The translations under genes and the position numbers were made by a program. The notes under the pieces were generated by a model. That model did no database searches, was not told where the DNA came from, and saw nothing but the letters and a program-made list of their open reading frames with translations. Shown here piece after piece: positions 15,637-24,604 of a stretch of DNA of 64,000 nt. Origin of the DNA: Oxalobacteraceae bacterium (GTDB lineage Bacteria > Pseudomonadota > Gammaproteobacteria > Burkholderiales > Burkholderiaceae_D). Positions within the stretch are counted from its first letter, which is position 1, and each line of letters starts with the position of its first letter. The stretch lies in NCBI GenBank assembly GCA_021298555.1, contig JAJTGE010000019.1, positions 38,367 to 102,366 on the forward strand. The letters are read 5' to 3'.

Positions 15637-18249
15637 TTATATCAACATTAAAAAGCCGTTCGCTGTCATTCCCATACCGAGCAATGCAGCTAGTCCGGAT
15701 CCATAGAGCACCCAGCGCGACGTTGAGAAGAACGCCATAAAACTCAGGCCTATGCCAAACAGAAGTATGGCTTTGGCTACTGCAAATGAGTTCATTTGTA
15801 GACTGGCTTGTTGAGCCAACGCATTTTGTTGATTAATAGAGCTAGCCAATTCTTTTTTACCGTTCATGGTCAACGGTGAAGACTCCAGATTTTGAATAGC
15901 AGATCGATAAAGCACAAGACGGCTTTCAGTTATGTCTTTTTGTTCATTGCTAAGCGCTGAGGTGTCACTCAACGATAAATCTAGTCCGCTAGCTGTTAGC
16001 TGATAATTCGTTTGTTGTGCGCTGACGCTTTGAAAAGCGGACTGAGCTTGTACAACCTGATAGCCATGACCAACCATTTGTGTTTGTGCAGAGGATTCTC
16101 CAACGCTGGAGAGGCCGTGTGCAGCGCTGAGTGCGGTAAATAACACCCCCGCTATTAGTCGATGGTGAGAGCTAGTCAATGGAACAGAATCAGCAACAGC
16201 GGCTGATTCTTTTTTTTCTAATTTCGGCGAGTTTGCCGCAGGAATTATGGTTGGTGGTATTGATGGTACGGGCGAAGGCGAAGGCGCAGTAGTGGCAGCG
16301 GCTGTTACAGGCACAACGGCAACAGGTTGTTGTTTGACTTCAGCAGGTCTGGGTGCATTAGAAATCGATGACATATCTACGCCTTTGGAATTTGGTTTAT
16401 TCACGTCGTATTTTTCTAGCTGATCTAGGCAGCCATGAATTTTGGCAGTACGTATTTTTGCAAATACCATGCGTTTTTTCGGAGTCCCTGCGGCTTCGCC
16501 AGAGTCATCTGATATGTCATTTCGGATGATGGGTCCATCACCGTCGTGGGCTTGCACATCGGTATTGCCGTGATGGTCCACATCATGCTGATGGCGGGAT
16601 ATCTCTGGCCCATCACTTTTCTTGATGGATGATTTTCCTGTATTGGCTTTGTCATCGCGAAGATGTTTGGCCGATATATCAACGCCGTTATTAGTTGAAT
16701 GCCGGTTGATTTCAGGACCATCAGAGTCATCGATACGATTTTTGGTTATTGACCCATCAGCATCATTGATATGATTTTTGGTTATTGGCCCGTCAGCATC
16801 ATCGATACGATTTTTGGTGACAGGCCCATCGGAATCATCAATTCGATTTTTGGTTATTAGTCCGCTATCTGAATCGGTAATATGATTACTGATCGATGGA
16901 CCCTTCTCAGCATCGACAAGATGGCTTTTTATTTTTGGACCAGAGCCATCATTTAAAGCATTTTTTAGTACAGGCCCGTCTTGTTTATTTTTTTTCGCCT
17001 TATTGGGCGCGGACTCAAGCTTGTCTTCCTTGAGCGTATGGTTAATGACAGGGCCGGTAGTAGAGTCACTAGCATCTTTGGGTGGCACATCATTTATCTG
17101 ATTTGCATTTTCGGCGATAGTTGCCAGCCCCTGTTCATCTTGAATCGCCTTTGCCAGGTTCTCAGAGTTTTCGCGTATCTTGCCGCTGATTGTATTTTCC
17201 AGGGCATTTTTTCCCAGCGACAGTTTTCCGTCTTTTACTCTGTCGGAATGATCTACTTTTTGAAAATCTTCGTTACTTGATTTTTCTGTTTCGACTAGAA
17301 ACTTTCTGTCAAATACGACGCTTTCTTCTTCACCTTTTTCAATCGCTGTGGGGATTTCATTTTTAGGTTTTTTTATAACTGGGCGACGGTCCAAAGGCCT
17401 TTCATTTTTTAGGAAAAGAATTTGGTAATAAGCTTTGAAGCTATCTTCGGAGTAGCCGAATGCCGGCAGCATTCGTTTAAATAAGTCTCTTTCTGCGTTT
17501 TCAACTAAACCATCCGACAACATGGTGTCGCAGGTATTAACAAGCAAACATAGTTTTTGTCGTGGGTTTAGAAGATCAGGGGCATTTTTTAAAAATTGAT
17601 GTGCTTTGTTCTGACCGACATATTTCAAAGCTGCTTTAAGTAGACTTTTAGATTCCCCAATAATGACTTGTAATTGTCCGATTTCTTCTGTGGCCATTAC
17701 TCCGTCAGAAGACATCATGTAGAGCAAGGAGACCGCCAAACTTAACTGTGGTGTAAGCGTATCGGGGCTAAAGTCACCGTCAAACGATCCGAGAACAGAA
17801 CGTTTGTTTTTGATAGATATTGCACCGAAGTAGGGTTTGAATGATTTTTCGGAGTGGCCCAGGGAGGTCAGTATATTTTGAAACAGATCCCATTCAAGGC
17901 TGGATAATTCGCCGTCTGCCATGATGGAATCGCAAACGTTTATCAGTATGCATAACTTGTCGTTACCAAAAACTACCGAAGGTAGTTCTTGTAAAAAATC
18001 TTCTATTGGTGTGGCTTCAACGTAGCGCACAGCCCGGTGGAGCGCTTCTTCGTTGTCGCCTATGACAGACTGTAACTGACTGCTTTCGCTGTCTGATACC
18101 TCGCCATCAGCAATCATCATATAAATGATGGATGCAATTAAAGCTATTAATGGGGTGAGTTGAACGCGGGCGTCACTTCCCGCACCTGGAATATATTTGT
18201 CCAGATTGAGGCTTTTGAATAAATGCTTAAATAAATCGCCCGAACCCAT
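15637..18249 (-). CDS. Large membrane protein with two TerB-like domains and 12-residue tandem repeats
   Basis: The 870-residue product has an unusual architecture. Residues about 31-140 and 165-275 are two TerB-like helical domains, each with a D/SDG acidic loop (MMIADGEVSDSE; MMSSDGVMATEE). A long charged linker follows. Residues about 395-600 hold repeats of the form SDGPVTKNRIDD, with four near-identical 12-residue units at about 462-510 and degenerate copies around them. A Pro/Ala/Val-rich stretch (about 630-690) leads to a hydrophobic helix near 693-715 and two helices at the C-terminus. TerB domains are linked to tellurite resistance and membrane-associated stress or phage-defence complexes. 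Its function is unknown. Confidence 0.7.
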   Translation of the reverse strand: MGSGDLFKHLFKSLNLDKYIPGAGSDARVQLTPLIALIASIIYMMIADGEVSDSESSQLQSVIGDNEEALHRAVRYVEATPIEDFLQELPSVVFGNDKLCILINVCDSIMADGELSSLEWDLFQNILTSLGHSEKSFKPYFGAISIKNKRSVLGSFDGDFSPDTLTPQLSLAVSLLYMMSSDGVMATEEIGQLQVIIGESKSLLKAALKYVGQNKAHQFLKNAPDLLNPRQKLCLLVNTCDTMLSDGLVENAERDLFKRMLPAFGYSEDSFKAYYQILFLKNERPLDRRPVIKKPKNEIPTAIEKGEEESVVFDRKFLVETEKSSNEDFQKVDHSDRVKDGKLSLGKNALENTISGKIRENSENLAKAIQDEQGLATIAENANQINDVPPKDASDSTTGPVINHTLKEDKLESAPNKAKKNKQDGPVLKNALNDGSGPKIKSHLVDAEKGPSISNHITDSDSGLITKNRIDDSDGPVTKNRIDDADGPITKNHINDADGSITKNRIDDSDGPEINRHSTNNGVDISAKHLRDDKANTGKSSIKKSDGPEISRHQHDVDHHGNTDVQAHDGDGPIIRNDISDDSGEAAGTPKKRMVFAKIRTAKIHGCLDQLEKYDVNKPNSKGVDMSSISNAPRPAEVKQQPVAVVPVTAAATTAPSPSPVPSIPPTIIPAANSPKLEKKESAAVADSVPLTSSHHRLIAGVLFTALSAAHGLSSVGESSAQTQMVGHGYQVVQAQSAFQSVSAQQTNYQLTASGLDLSLSDTSALSNEQKDITESRLVLYRSAIQNLESSPLTMNGKKELASSINQQNALAQQASLQMNSFAVAKAILLFGIGLSFMAFFSTSRWVLYGSGLAALLGMGMTANGFLMLI
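16721..16864 (-). repeat. Four in-frame 36-bp tandem repeats inside the TerB-like gene
   Basis: Four contiguous 36-bp units encode 12-residue repeats ending in KNRIDD or KNHIND, with diverged copies on both sides. There are no spacers, and the reading frame is preserved throughout, so this is a coding repeat and a likely site of length variation. Confidence 0.85.
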
Positions 18250-18480
18250 GGTGACTGTTGGCTGCTTTGAGTAGTAAACAAGAGCTGCTCACCGGCCGGG
18301 TAAGACAGTTTCTCTCAAAGATAACGGTACACTTGGTGGGTAATGATGCGGGTTACAGAATAGACAGAATATTTACAGATTACTGTATTGTCATTTAACG
18401 AGTTGAGGAAATCGGTTTTCCACAGCTTGGAATCGACTTAATTGATTTGAGTTCGCGCGACGGCACTTAGCCTAAGACGC

Positions 18481-19365
18481 CTAAAATCGTGTGCCATAGC
18501 GAATGATTAGCCGGTTGGTTTCTATATAGCCATTTTTGGTTTCTAGATCGCGGCCGTATTGAACGGTGACCCTGCCAAAGTCAAAGTTGGCTGCACCGGT
18601 GATTTGCCAGCGCTGAAGGGATATGGGATCGTTGAGGTCAAGCCCGTTAAGATTTGTTTCTCCACCTTGGGTGTAAAAATGCGTCGCCGCTAACGAGTAA
18701 CGATCACTGATGATATAGCGTAGCCCGTTTTGTGCCGAATACAGATTTTGTTGGCGCAAGGGGACATGTGCCAAGCCATAGTCATCGTTTTTACCGAACC
18801 ATACACCATCAACTGCCGTCATCCATTCCAGATTTCGTGCTAGCGAGCGCTGATAGCCAACTTGTAGCGCCGAAGAAATACGGTTGGCTCCCATGTTGAG
18901 AGAAGAGCGTCGCGCATCATAGCTTCCAGTAGGTAGGGTCAGGTAACCGCCTACTGCCAGATACTCGCCGGTGTCACGGTTCGAGTATGGCCATACGGCC
19001 AGCAGAAATGACACATCGCCCGTACCCGAGTCACCAGGTAGTTTGCTCAATGTTCCTGCGGGCTGAATATTTCCCATGGGCAGCTGCGCATAGATAAACG
19101 CAGGAAGGCTGTACAAATCGAACGAGGTACCCAATCGGATTTGTATCTGTTCAGACTCGATTTTTGTACCAGGTCTAAAGCGACTACCATTTTTGAAATA
19201 GTCACCACGTTCAGAGAGTTGATAAGACACTAAAAACTGCTTCACCCCTGGGTTAGGCGCAATAATTTCGCCGGGTATCAAATCAATAGCAATTGCATGC
19301 CGCTGCCAAAAAAGGATAACCAAGCAAAGTAACTTAAGAATGCTGTGGCGGTAGGATAGGGTCAT
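18481..19365 (-). CDS. Predicted outer-membrane protein, phenol MetA-pathway transporter-like
   Basis: The 294-residue product has a signal peptide (LKLLCLVILFWQRHAIAID) and a beta-barrel-like mature region ending in LIIRYGTRF, with a C-terminal Phe. Features such as FLVSYQLSERGDYFKNG, DVSFLLAVWPY and GGYLTLPTGSYD recall the 'phenol MetA deg' outer-membrane family encoded near aromatic-degradation operons, though no such operon is nearby. It is divergent from the two-component pair across a long AT-rich gap and may be its target; that is inference. Confidence 0.65.
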   Translation of the reverse strand: MTLSYRHSILKLLCLVILFWQRHAIAIDLIPGEIIAPNPGVKQFLVSYQLSERGDYFKNGSRFRPGTKIESEQIQIRLGTSFDLYSLPAFIYAQLPMGNIQPAGTLSKLPGDSGTGDVSFLLAVWPYSNRDTGEYLAVGGYLTLPTGSYDARRSSLNMGANRISSALQVGYQRSLARNLEWMTAVDGVWFGKNDDYGLAHVPLRQQNLYSAQNGLRYIISDRYSLAATHFYTQGGETNLNGLDLNDPISLQRWQITGAANFDFGRVTVQYGRDLETKNGYIETNRLIIRYGTRF

Positions 19366-19732
19366 TATTGAATGTTTTACTTTTTACAATAACAACATTA
19401 ATTTGTCAGGTTGTAATTAACTAGCTTGGTTTATAAACTGACAAAACCAGCCTCGGGATTAAAACCATATATCAAAGCAATAAAACGAAATAAATAGTTG
19501 AGTAACCTTTAATTACGTACAGATTTATGACACTTAAAATAAATCAATAGAAAGTATAAGTGAAATAAATACAAATTACGAATATGTAATTATTTGTTAG
19601 CTTCGGTTGCTTATTATTAGTTTAATTAAATACTTGTGACGGTCAAAACTCAGTCTAAAGTTACATCCATGACAAACAATTTACGCGTGCAATGGATAAT
19701 GCTCAATAATTAATGTTTTAACAACACGCCTA
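19366..19732. other. AT-rich divergent intergenic region
   Basis: About 370 bp, very AT-rich, lie between the outer-membrane protein gene and the response-regulator gene. No gene or RNA is recognised. It should contain two divergent promoters and possibly direct-repeat binding sites for the OmpR-type regulator; none stood out clearly. Confidence 0.4.
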
Positions 19733-20428
19733 ATGAAAATACTTCTAATTGAAGATGAAATCAAGATAGCTGAATTTACTATTCTCGCTCTTTCGGCAGC
19801 GGGTTTTACAGTCAGCCATGTAAGCAATGGAGCAGCCGGTCTCGCTGCCATGCTGGATGGAGATTATGACTTGGTAGTTTTGGATGTAATGCTGCCAGCA
19901 CTGGATGGGTTCGAGGTGTTAAAAAAAGCTCGTGAGTTAGGTAATAAAATCCCCGTGGTTTTTTTGACAGCTAAAGGTGAGCTACCTTATCGCCTGAAGG
20001 GCTTTGAAATAGGTGGCGATGATTATATCTCTAAGCCATTTTTTGCCGAAGAATTAGTGGCTCGCGTCAGAGCGATTAAGGCCAGAATTAATAACGATAA
20101 CGTAGATGAAATAACCATTAATCAAGTTTGTCTGAATAAAGTAAGTAGTAGGGTGTTTTGGAGAGGTATCTCAACACCGCTGAGTCAGAGAGAATTTAGC
20201 CTGATTGAGTTCTTAATGCGATCACCGGGACACATTTTTTCCAGAAAGCAGATTCTGCAGCATGTATGGGCGATTAGCTTTAATCCAGAAACAAATGTTG
20301 TCGATGTCTATATCCAACGCATAAGAAAAAAATTGAACAGGAATTCTCCGTCAGGAATTGAATTTCCGATTGAAACTATCCGAGGTGTTGGATATAGATT
20401 TCGCCTCGAATCTAAAGTCGAACAATGA
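19733..20428 (+). CDS. OmpR-family two-component response regulator
   Basis: The 231-residue product has a receiver domain with the acidic pocket in IEDE, the phospho-acceptor Asp at residue 51 (VVLDVMLP), Thr in FLTAKGE and Lys in YISKPF. A C-terminal winged helix follows (FSLIEFLMRSPGHIFSRKQI ... ETIRGVGYRF). This is the OmpR/PhoB architecture: phosphorylation promotes dimerisation on direct repeats. The stop overlaps the kinase start by 4 bp (ATGA), so the two are translationally coupled. The QseB/PmrA-like subgroup is the closest match; the signal is unknown. Confidence 0.9.
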   Translation: MKILLIEDEIKIAEFTILALSAAGFTVSHVSNGAAGLAAMLDGDYDLVVLDVMLPALDGFEVLKKARELGNKIPVVFLTAKGELPYRLKGFEIGGDDYISKPFFAEELVARVRAIKARINNDNVDEITINQVCLNKVSSRVFWRGISTPLSQREFSLIEFLMRSPGHIFSRKQILQHVWAISFNPETNVVDVYIQRIRKKLNRNSPSGIEFPIETIRGVGYRFRLESKVEQ

Positions 20429-21810
20429 AACGGTCACTGAGATGGATAATTTTTGGTTATATCCTCCTTGCTGTTTTATTTATATTTATAGTAAATAGAA
20501 CTATTGCTCAAAGACTTTCACCACAAACTGTCAACAGCCGTCTAAAAGCTGATGTGGCAAACACCATGGAAAACTGTAAGGACGTAAGTAATAGCCGCCA
20601 ACAGTATTTAGGATGTGCTGTACAGGTAAGTAAGGATCCAATTTTTGGCGGCATGACTAAATACTATGTATTGTGTGCTGAGAGAGATAAATCAACTTCA
20701 GAACAGCCTGCCATTTGCGAAGAAATTCGCGGTATGCAATTCGAAAATTCTAAAGAGATGGTGTCACCCACAGTCGAAATTGTGGAGCAGTCGATAAACA
20801 ACGAAGCATGGATGATTGCGCAATTTTCATCAAATCCATCAGGGCCAAAGATAGTAATTCTTAGAAAAAATATTGATGAGTATGTCTTGTCACTTTGGGA
20901 TTTTCGAACCAGGGTCGCCACCTATACAGGTCCCTTTTTATTGCTGTCGTTAATAGTTCTCGCATGGTTTTGTAGCAATTTAATCATGGCGCCGATTCGG
21001 CAAATTGAAGAATCTCTAAAAAAATTATCATCTAAAAATTTGGATAAACCCTTGGAGATCATGCCTGTTTACAAAGAATTTGACAGCTTTATCACCGTAT
21101 TTGAGCTATTAAGAATCCGATTGAATGAAAGTTTTGTTCAGGCTCGTCGATTTGCAGGAGATGCATCCCACGAATTGAAAACCCCGCTGACTATTTTGCG
21201 CGGAAACACGGAGCGCATTATTGCCCGTTTGCCGACGGGATCAGAAGAGCAAGTACGAATGCGCTCCGTAGCTGATGAGGTAGAACGCTTGATAGACATT
21301 ACGGAAAAGCTGCTGCTACTGTCTAGTGCAGATGCCAATATTATTCAGTACGAAATGAGAGAAGTGAATGTCAGCGATGTTATTGGGCAACTAGTAATTG
21401 ACGCAAAAATTTTCCAGGAAAAGCTTGTTATCACCAGTGATTTACAAACTAAGATAGTTTGGCTATGTGATCCAAATTTGATCAACCAACTTTTTTATAA
21501 TTTATACACTAATGCCGTTAAATATAACGTGGAAGATGGTTGGATCAGAATAAAACTCACTAAGTTAACGAATGGGTTTGAATTTTTAATGTCGAATCCC
21601 ACATCAAATCCACCGGCAGATCTTGCCCAAAGAGCATTCGATCGTTTTTACCGGGGAGATTATTCGCGAGCTAGAAATATTGATGGTGTAGGCTTAGGTT
21701 TGAGCCTGTCTCAAGAGATTGCCCGGGTTCACGGGGCTGCACTGACCTTGAATGTCAGCGCAGAAAATGTCGTTACGCTAAGTCTTCGATTCCCTGCGGG
21801 TGGCAGTTGA
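20425..21810 (+). CDS. Membrane sensor histidine kinase partnered with the upstream regulator
   Basis: The 461-residue product has a TM helix at about 8-25, a periplasmic sensor region to about 165 containing four Cys (51, 64, 84, 98), a second TM (about 168-185), a HAMP-like linker, then DHp and ATPase domains. The phospho-acceptor His is at 249 in DASHELKTPLT; the N box is NLYTNAVKYN and the G box GVGLGLSLSQEIA. The paired Cys in the sensor domain suggest a redox- or metal-responsive periplasmic domain, which is inference. Confidence 0.9.
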   Translation: MKRSLRWIIFGYILLAVLFIFIVNRTIAQRLSPQTVNSRLKADVANTMENCKDVSNSRQQYLGCAVQVSKDPIFGGMTKYYVLCAERDKSTSEQPAICEEIRGMQFENSKEMVSPTVEIVEQSINNEAWMIAQFSSNPSGPKIVILRKNIDEYVLSLWDFRTRVATYTGPFLLLSLIVLAWFCSNLIMAPIRQIEESLKKLSSKNLDKPLEIMPVYKEFDSFITVFELLRIRLNESFVQARRFAGDASHELKTPLTILRGNTERIIARLPTGSEEQVRMRSVADEVERLIDITEKLLLLSSADANIIQYEMREVNVSDVIGQLVIDAKIFQEKLVITSDLQTKIVWLCDPNLINQLFYNLYTNAVKYNVEDGWIRIKLTKLTNGFEFLMSNPTSNPPADLAQRAFDRFYRGDYSRARNIDGVGLGLSLSQEIARVHGAALTLNVSAENVVTLSLRFPAGGS

Positions 21811-21917
21811 AAAATTTTCTGTTAATTAGCTTCATTGCAGATGAATGTAATCACCACAGTTCGGATTGAAATCAGTGCATAGGACTAATGGTCTACGTCA
21901 TCCAGATACTATGGAGC

Positions 21918-22316
21918 TTACATCGCCGTTGCAGCTGCACCCACTTCGCCGCGTATTAGCTCATTTCTGACAATCTCTGTGGGTTGAAAAAGTTTGATTA
22001 AGCAGTCAATAAGTTTGGCAGCTTTACCGCTGTTATCCATAGAAAAATTACAGACATAGACATCGAGGGTAACAGCGCCTAGCTCTGGCCAGGTATGCAG
22101 AGCAAGATGGGATTCAGCGAGCAAGACCGTGCCGGTGACTCCACCGCACTCGCCTGCATGTAGACCTGGAAAAGCATGAAAGACTTCGCTAACGGCAGTC
22201 AGTCCACATTTATCCACTAACTCCAGGCAGTAGCGACGTAAAGAATCAGCATCTATCATCAGAGGAAGATGAGATGGGCAGCCTGCAATGTCGGCAGTAA
22301 GATGAATTCCACGCAT
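21918..22316 (-). CDS. speH: S-adenosylmethionine decarboxylase proenzyme
   Basis: The 132-residue product matches the short bacterial class of AdoMet decarboxylases, which supply decarboxylated AdoMet for spermidine synthesis. Autocleavage occurs before Ser69 in AESHLALHTWPE to create the pyruvoyl cofactor; His70 and Cys86 (VYVCNF) are the usual catalytic partners. The start MRGIHLTADI at 22316 has AAAGGA upstream, removing a 19-codon extension. The C-terminus (IRGEVGAAATAM) is short. No speE spermidine synthase is adjacent. Confidence 0.85.
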   Translation of the reverse strand: MRGIHLTADIAGCPSHLPLMIDADSLRRYCLELVDKCGLTAVSEVFHAFPGLHAGECGGVTGTVLLAESHLALHTWPELGAVTLDVYVCNFSMDNSGKAAKLIDCLIKLFQPTEIVRNELIRGEVGAAATAM

Positions 22317-22399
22317 AGTAAATTCCTTTCCCCTTAAAACAAGAAAGAAACCCTCCGAGTACACATGTACCAATTAGAAGGGTAGTTAAAAAAAGCCGG

Positions 22400-22777
22400 C
22401 TAGGCTACTTTGTGCTTCCTGGGACGCCCAGTTTTTACGGTCTGAAGTTTTTTCTTGGCAGATTTCACTTTTGCTGTACTTAAGCTGGTTACGAGTGAAA
22501 TACCTATTCTTATTAATTCACTTTTTTTAATCTCAAACCCATCCTTCAGGCAGGCCTTTTTTATTTTGGCAAGTCCTACATATTCCGATTCGGGAATAGT
22601 AAAACTGTCACGCACTAACTGGGGCGTTGTGGGCTTCTCTGAGTTAATTTCTGCTAGCTTAACGATTGCTTTTTTTTCAATGGCTTTCTTTACAGGCTTT
22701 GCAGAATTTTTTTTACTAACTGATTTGGGCTTACTGGTCGACGCCTGATCAGTCAACGATTTGTTTTTCGAAGTCAT
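22400..22777 (-). CDS. Lysine-rich DNA-binding protein with C-terminal AT-hook
   Basis: The 125-residue product has a Lys/Ser/Ala-rich N-terminal half like histone-H1-type bacterial proteins. A small folded segment follows (RDSFTIPESEY, then KKSELIRIGISLV) that resembles a ribbon-helix-helix element. The C-terminal tail TGRPRKHK has the GRP core of an AT-hook, which binds the minor groove of AT-rich DNA. A nucleoid-associated or regulatory role is inferred. It lies upstream of and on the same strand as the AdoMet decarboxylase gene (83 bp to its start). Confidence 0.65.
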   Translation of the reverse strand: MTSKNKSLTDQASTSKPKSVSKKNSAKPVKKAIEKKAIVKLAEINSEKPTTPQLVRDSFTIPESEYVGLAKIKKACLKDGFEIKKSELIRIGISLVTSLSTAKVKSAKKKLQTVKTGRPRKHKVA

Positions 22778-23019
22778 ATGTAAAGCCTCCGATTGAGATA
22801 AATTCGCTCATTTATCGTTTTTATAATAAAAATAATATAAATGATTTATACGGTATGACGGTATACACCCAAAGTCATCAGGCGTCGATAAATTGTTGCC
22901 AGTAGACAACAGTATTTATCTTTTTTACATGCGGTAAGGAGTACTGGTGACGATTAATTCTGCAGAAAATAGCGCGTAATCCATCGTACGAGGTAATGAC
23001 GATTTATAGCGCTACCAGC

Positions 23020-24096
23020 TTAGACAGTGTGATTACTTTCATACCAGTTTTTAGATCGGTTAACGATATTCACAACGATTAGCATAGCTGGTACTTCGAT
23101 TAAGACGCCAACAACAGTAGCTAAGGCAGCTCCGGACTGGAATCCAAATAAACTTATCGCTGTAGCCACCGATAGTTCAAAAAAATTAGAAGCGCCGATC
23201 AGTGCTGAGGGGCAAGCTACTGCATGAATTTCACCGACTTGTTTATTCAGCCAATACGCTAATGCGGCATTAAAAAAAACTTGTATGAGTATAGGTACAG
23301 CAAGAAGCAAAATGATTAGTGGCTGGTCAATGATGGCTTTACCTTGAAATCCAAACAATAAGACCAGGGTCAGAAGCAATGCAACGATAGACCATGACCC
23401 CATTTTTTCTACGTACTTTGTAAATATGTCGTCACCTTGTTTAAGCAGGATGTATCGCCACGCTTGTGCCAACAATACTGGTACGACGATGTACAAGATA
23501 ACGGAGGTTGCCAGCGTCTCCCAAGGCACGACGATTGCTGACATGCCTAGTAAGAGCGCGACTATAGGCGCAAAGGCAAACACCATAATGAGGTCATTCA
23601 GGGCAACTTGCGTGAGTGTGAATAAGCCATCGCCCTGTGTGAGTCGGCTCCAAACAAATACCATAGCAGTGCAGGGAGCTGCAGCCAGGAGTATCAATCC
23701 GGCGATATAGCTGTCGATTTGTTCTGTTGGCAGTAGCGGTGCAAATAGATGCCGCACAAAAATCCATCCAAGCAGCGCCATGGAAAATGGCTTAACTAGC
23801 CAATTGACAAATAAGGTGACGCTTATGCCGCGCACATGCTGACGTACTAATGGCAGCGATCCAAAATCAATTTTTATCAGCATAGGGATGATCATGACCC
23901 ACACCAGTAAACCAACGACTAAATTAACTTTAGCCAATTCCAGCGAGGCGATGTAATGAAAGCTTTGCGGGAAAAATTGTCCTAGCGTGATTCCCGTCAA
24001 AATACAGATAAATACCCACAGGCTTAGGTAACGCTCGAAAAAACTCAAGACGGGGACTTGTTGGTTTGCGGCCGTATCGGTCAGGGTGGTATTCAT
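23020..24096 (-). CDS. acr3: Arsenite efflux permease, ACR3 family
   Basis: The 358-residue product has about ten membrane helices. Key Acr3 landmarks are AAPCTAMVFVWS with the essential Cys in helix 4, ALNDLIMVFAFAPIV, and CPSALIGASNFFELSVATAI near the C-terminus. Acr3 expels arsenite using the proton-motive force. The gene follows arsR by 19 bp on the same strand, forming an arsR-acr3 operon. No arsenate reductase (arsC) is visible in the island, so arsenate reduction must be encoded elsewhere or be unnecessary. Confidence 0.9.
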   Translation of the reverse strand: MNTTLTDTAANQQVPVLSFFERYLSLWVFICILTGITLGQFFPQSFHYIASLELAKVNLVVGLLVWVMIIPMLIKIDFGSLPLVRQHVRGISVTLFVNWLVKPFSMALLGWIFVRHLFAPLLPTEQIDSYIAGLILLAAAPCTAMVFVWSRLTQGDGLFTLTQVALNDLIMVFAFAPIVALLLGMSAIVVPWETLATSVILYIVVPVLLAQAWRYILLKQGDDIFTKYVEKMGSWSIVALLLTLVLLFGFQGKAIIDQPLIILLLAVPILIQVFFNAALAYWLNKQVGEIHAVACPSALIGASNFFELSVATAISLFGFQSGAALATVVGVLIEVPAMLIVVNIVNRSKNWYESNHTV

Positions 24097-24115
24097 GGGG
24101 AAGCTACTGCTCGCA

Positions 24116-24460
24116 TTACTGCTTGGCTTTTGATGATGGCTTGATAGTCGACACTGGTGAGCATGGATTGCCGCCGCAGCAGTTATCGGTGAGATAAGTT
24201 AGCAGGGCGTTCATGCTGTTGATTTGTGCAGAATAAATAACGTAACGTCCCTCTTGGCGCGATTCAGCCAATCCCGAGTGTGTTAACTCTTTCATGTGAA
24301 ATGTTAACGACGAAGGTGATATGCCTAAGCTTTCTGCTAATTGGCCTGCAGGCAGGCCTTGGGGCCCAGCTTGAACTAAGCTGCGAAAAATAGATAAACG
24401 TGATTCTTGTGCTAACGCAGCTAGCGATTTGACAGCGAGAGTGGAAGTCATTTTTTTCAT
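24116..24460 (-). CDS. arsR: ArsR family transcriptional repressor
   Basis: The 114-residue product has the ArsR winged helix (LAALAQESRLSIFRSLV, then LGISPSSLTFHMKELTHSGL, then RQEGRYVIYSA). It lacks the classical CVCDLC arsenite site in the recognition helix. Instead, Cys cluster at the C-terminus in DNCCGGNPCSP, matching ArsR types that sense As(III) with C-terminal cysteines. It is expected to repress both the acr3 operon and the divergent GAPDH-arsJ operon and to release on arsenite binding. Confidence 0.9.
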   Translation of the reverse strand: MKKMTSTLAVKSLAALAQESRLSIFRSLVQAGPQGLPAGQLAESLGISPSSLTFHMKELTHSGLAESRQEGRYVIYSAQINSMNALLTYLTDNCCGGNPCSPVSTIKPSSKAKQ

Positions 24461-24515
24461 GAAGCTGTCATTTTCTAACTTTAAGATTTCTTAAACATGT
24501 TGCGTTCATTATTTC

Positions 24516-24529
24516 ATTATTTCAATAAT
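24516..24529. promoter_or_regulatory. Candidate ArsR operator
   Basis: A perfect AT-rich inverted repeat ATTATTTCAATAAT lies in the 144-bp divergent region between arsR and the GAPDH gene. ArsR/SmtB repressors bind such imperfect AT-rich dyads over the promoter; the assignment rests on position and symmetry. Confidence 0.45.
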
Positions 24530-24604
24530 TATACAAATGTAATGATAAGATTCTGATCGCTACAGCACTGTTTGTTTTATCTTTAAGACTAAATGAGGTA
24601 AACC

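Noticed and set aside
16721-16864. Possible CRISPR-like repeat array (36-bp repeats)
   Set aside because: Units are contiguous with no spacers, stay in one reading frame and encode similar 12-residue segments of a long protein, so they are coding repeats.
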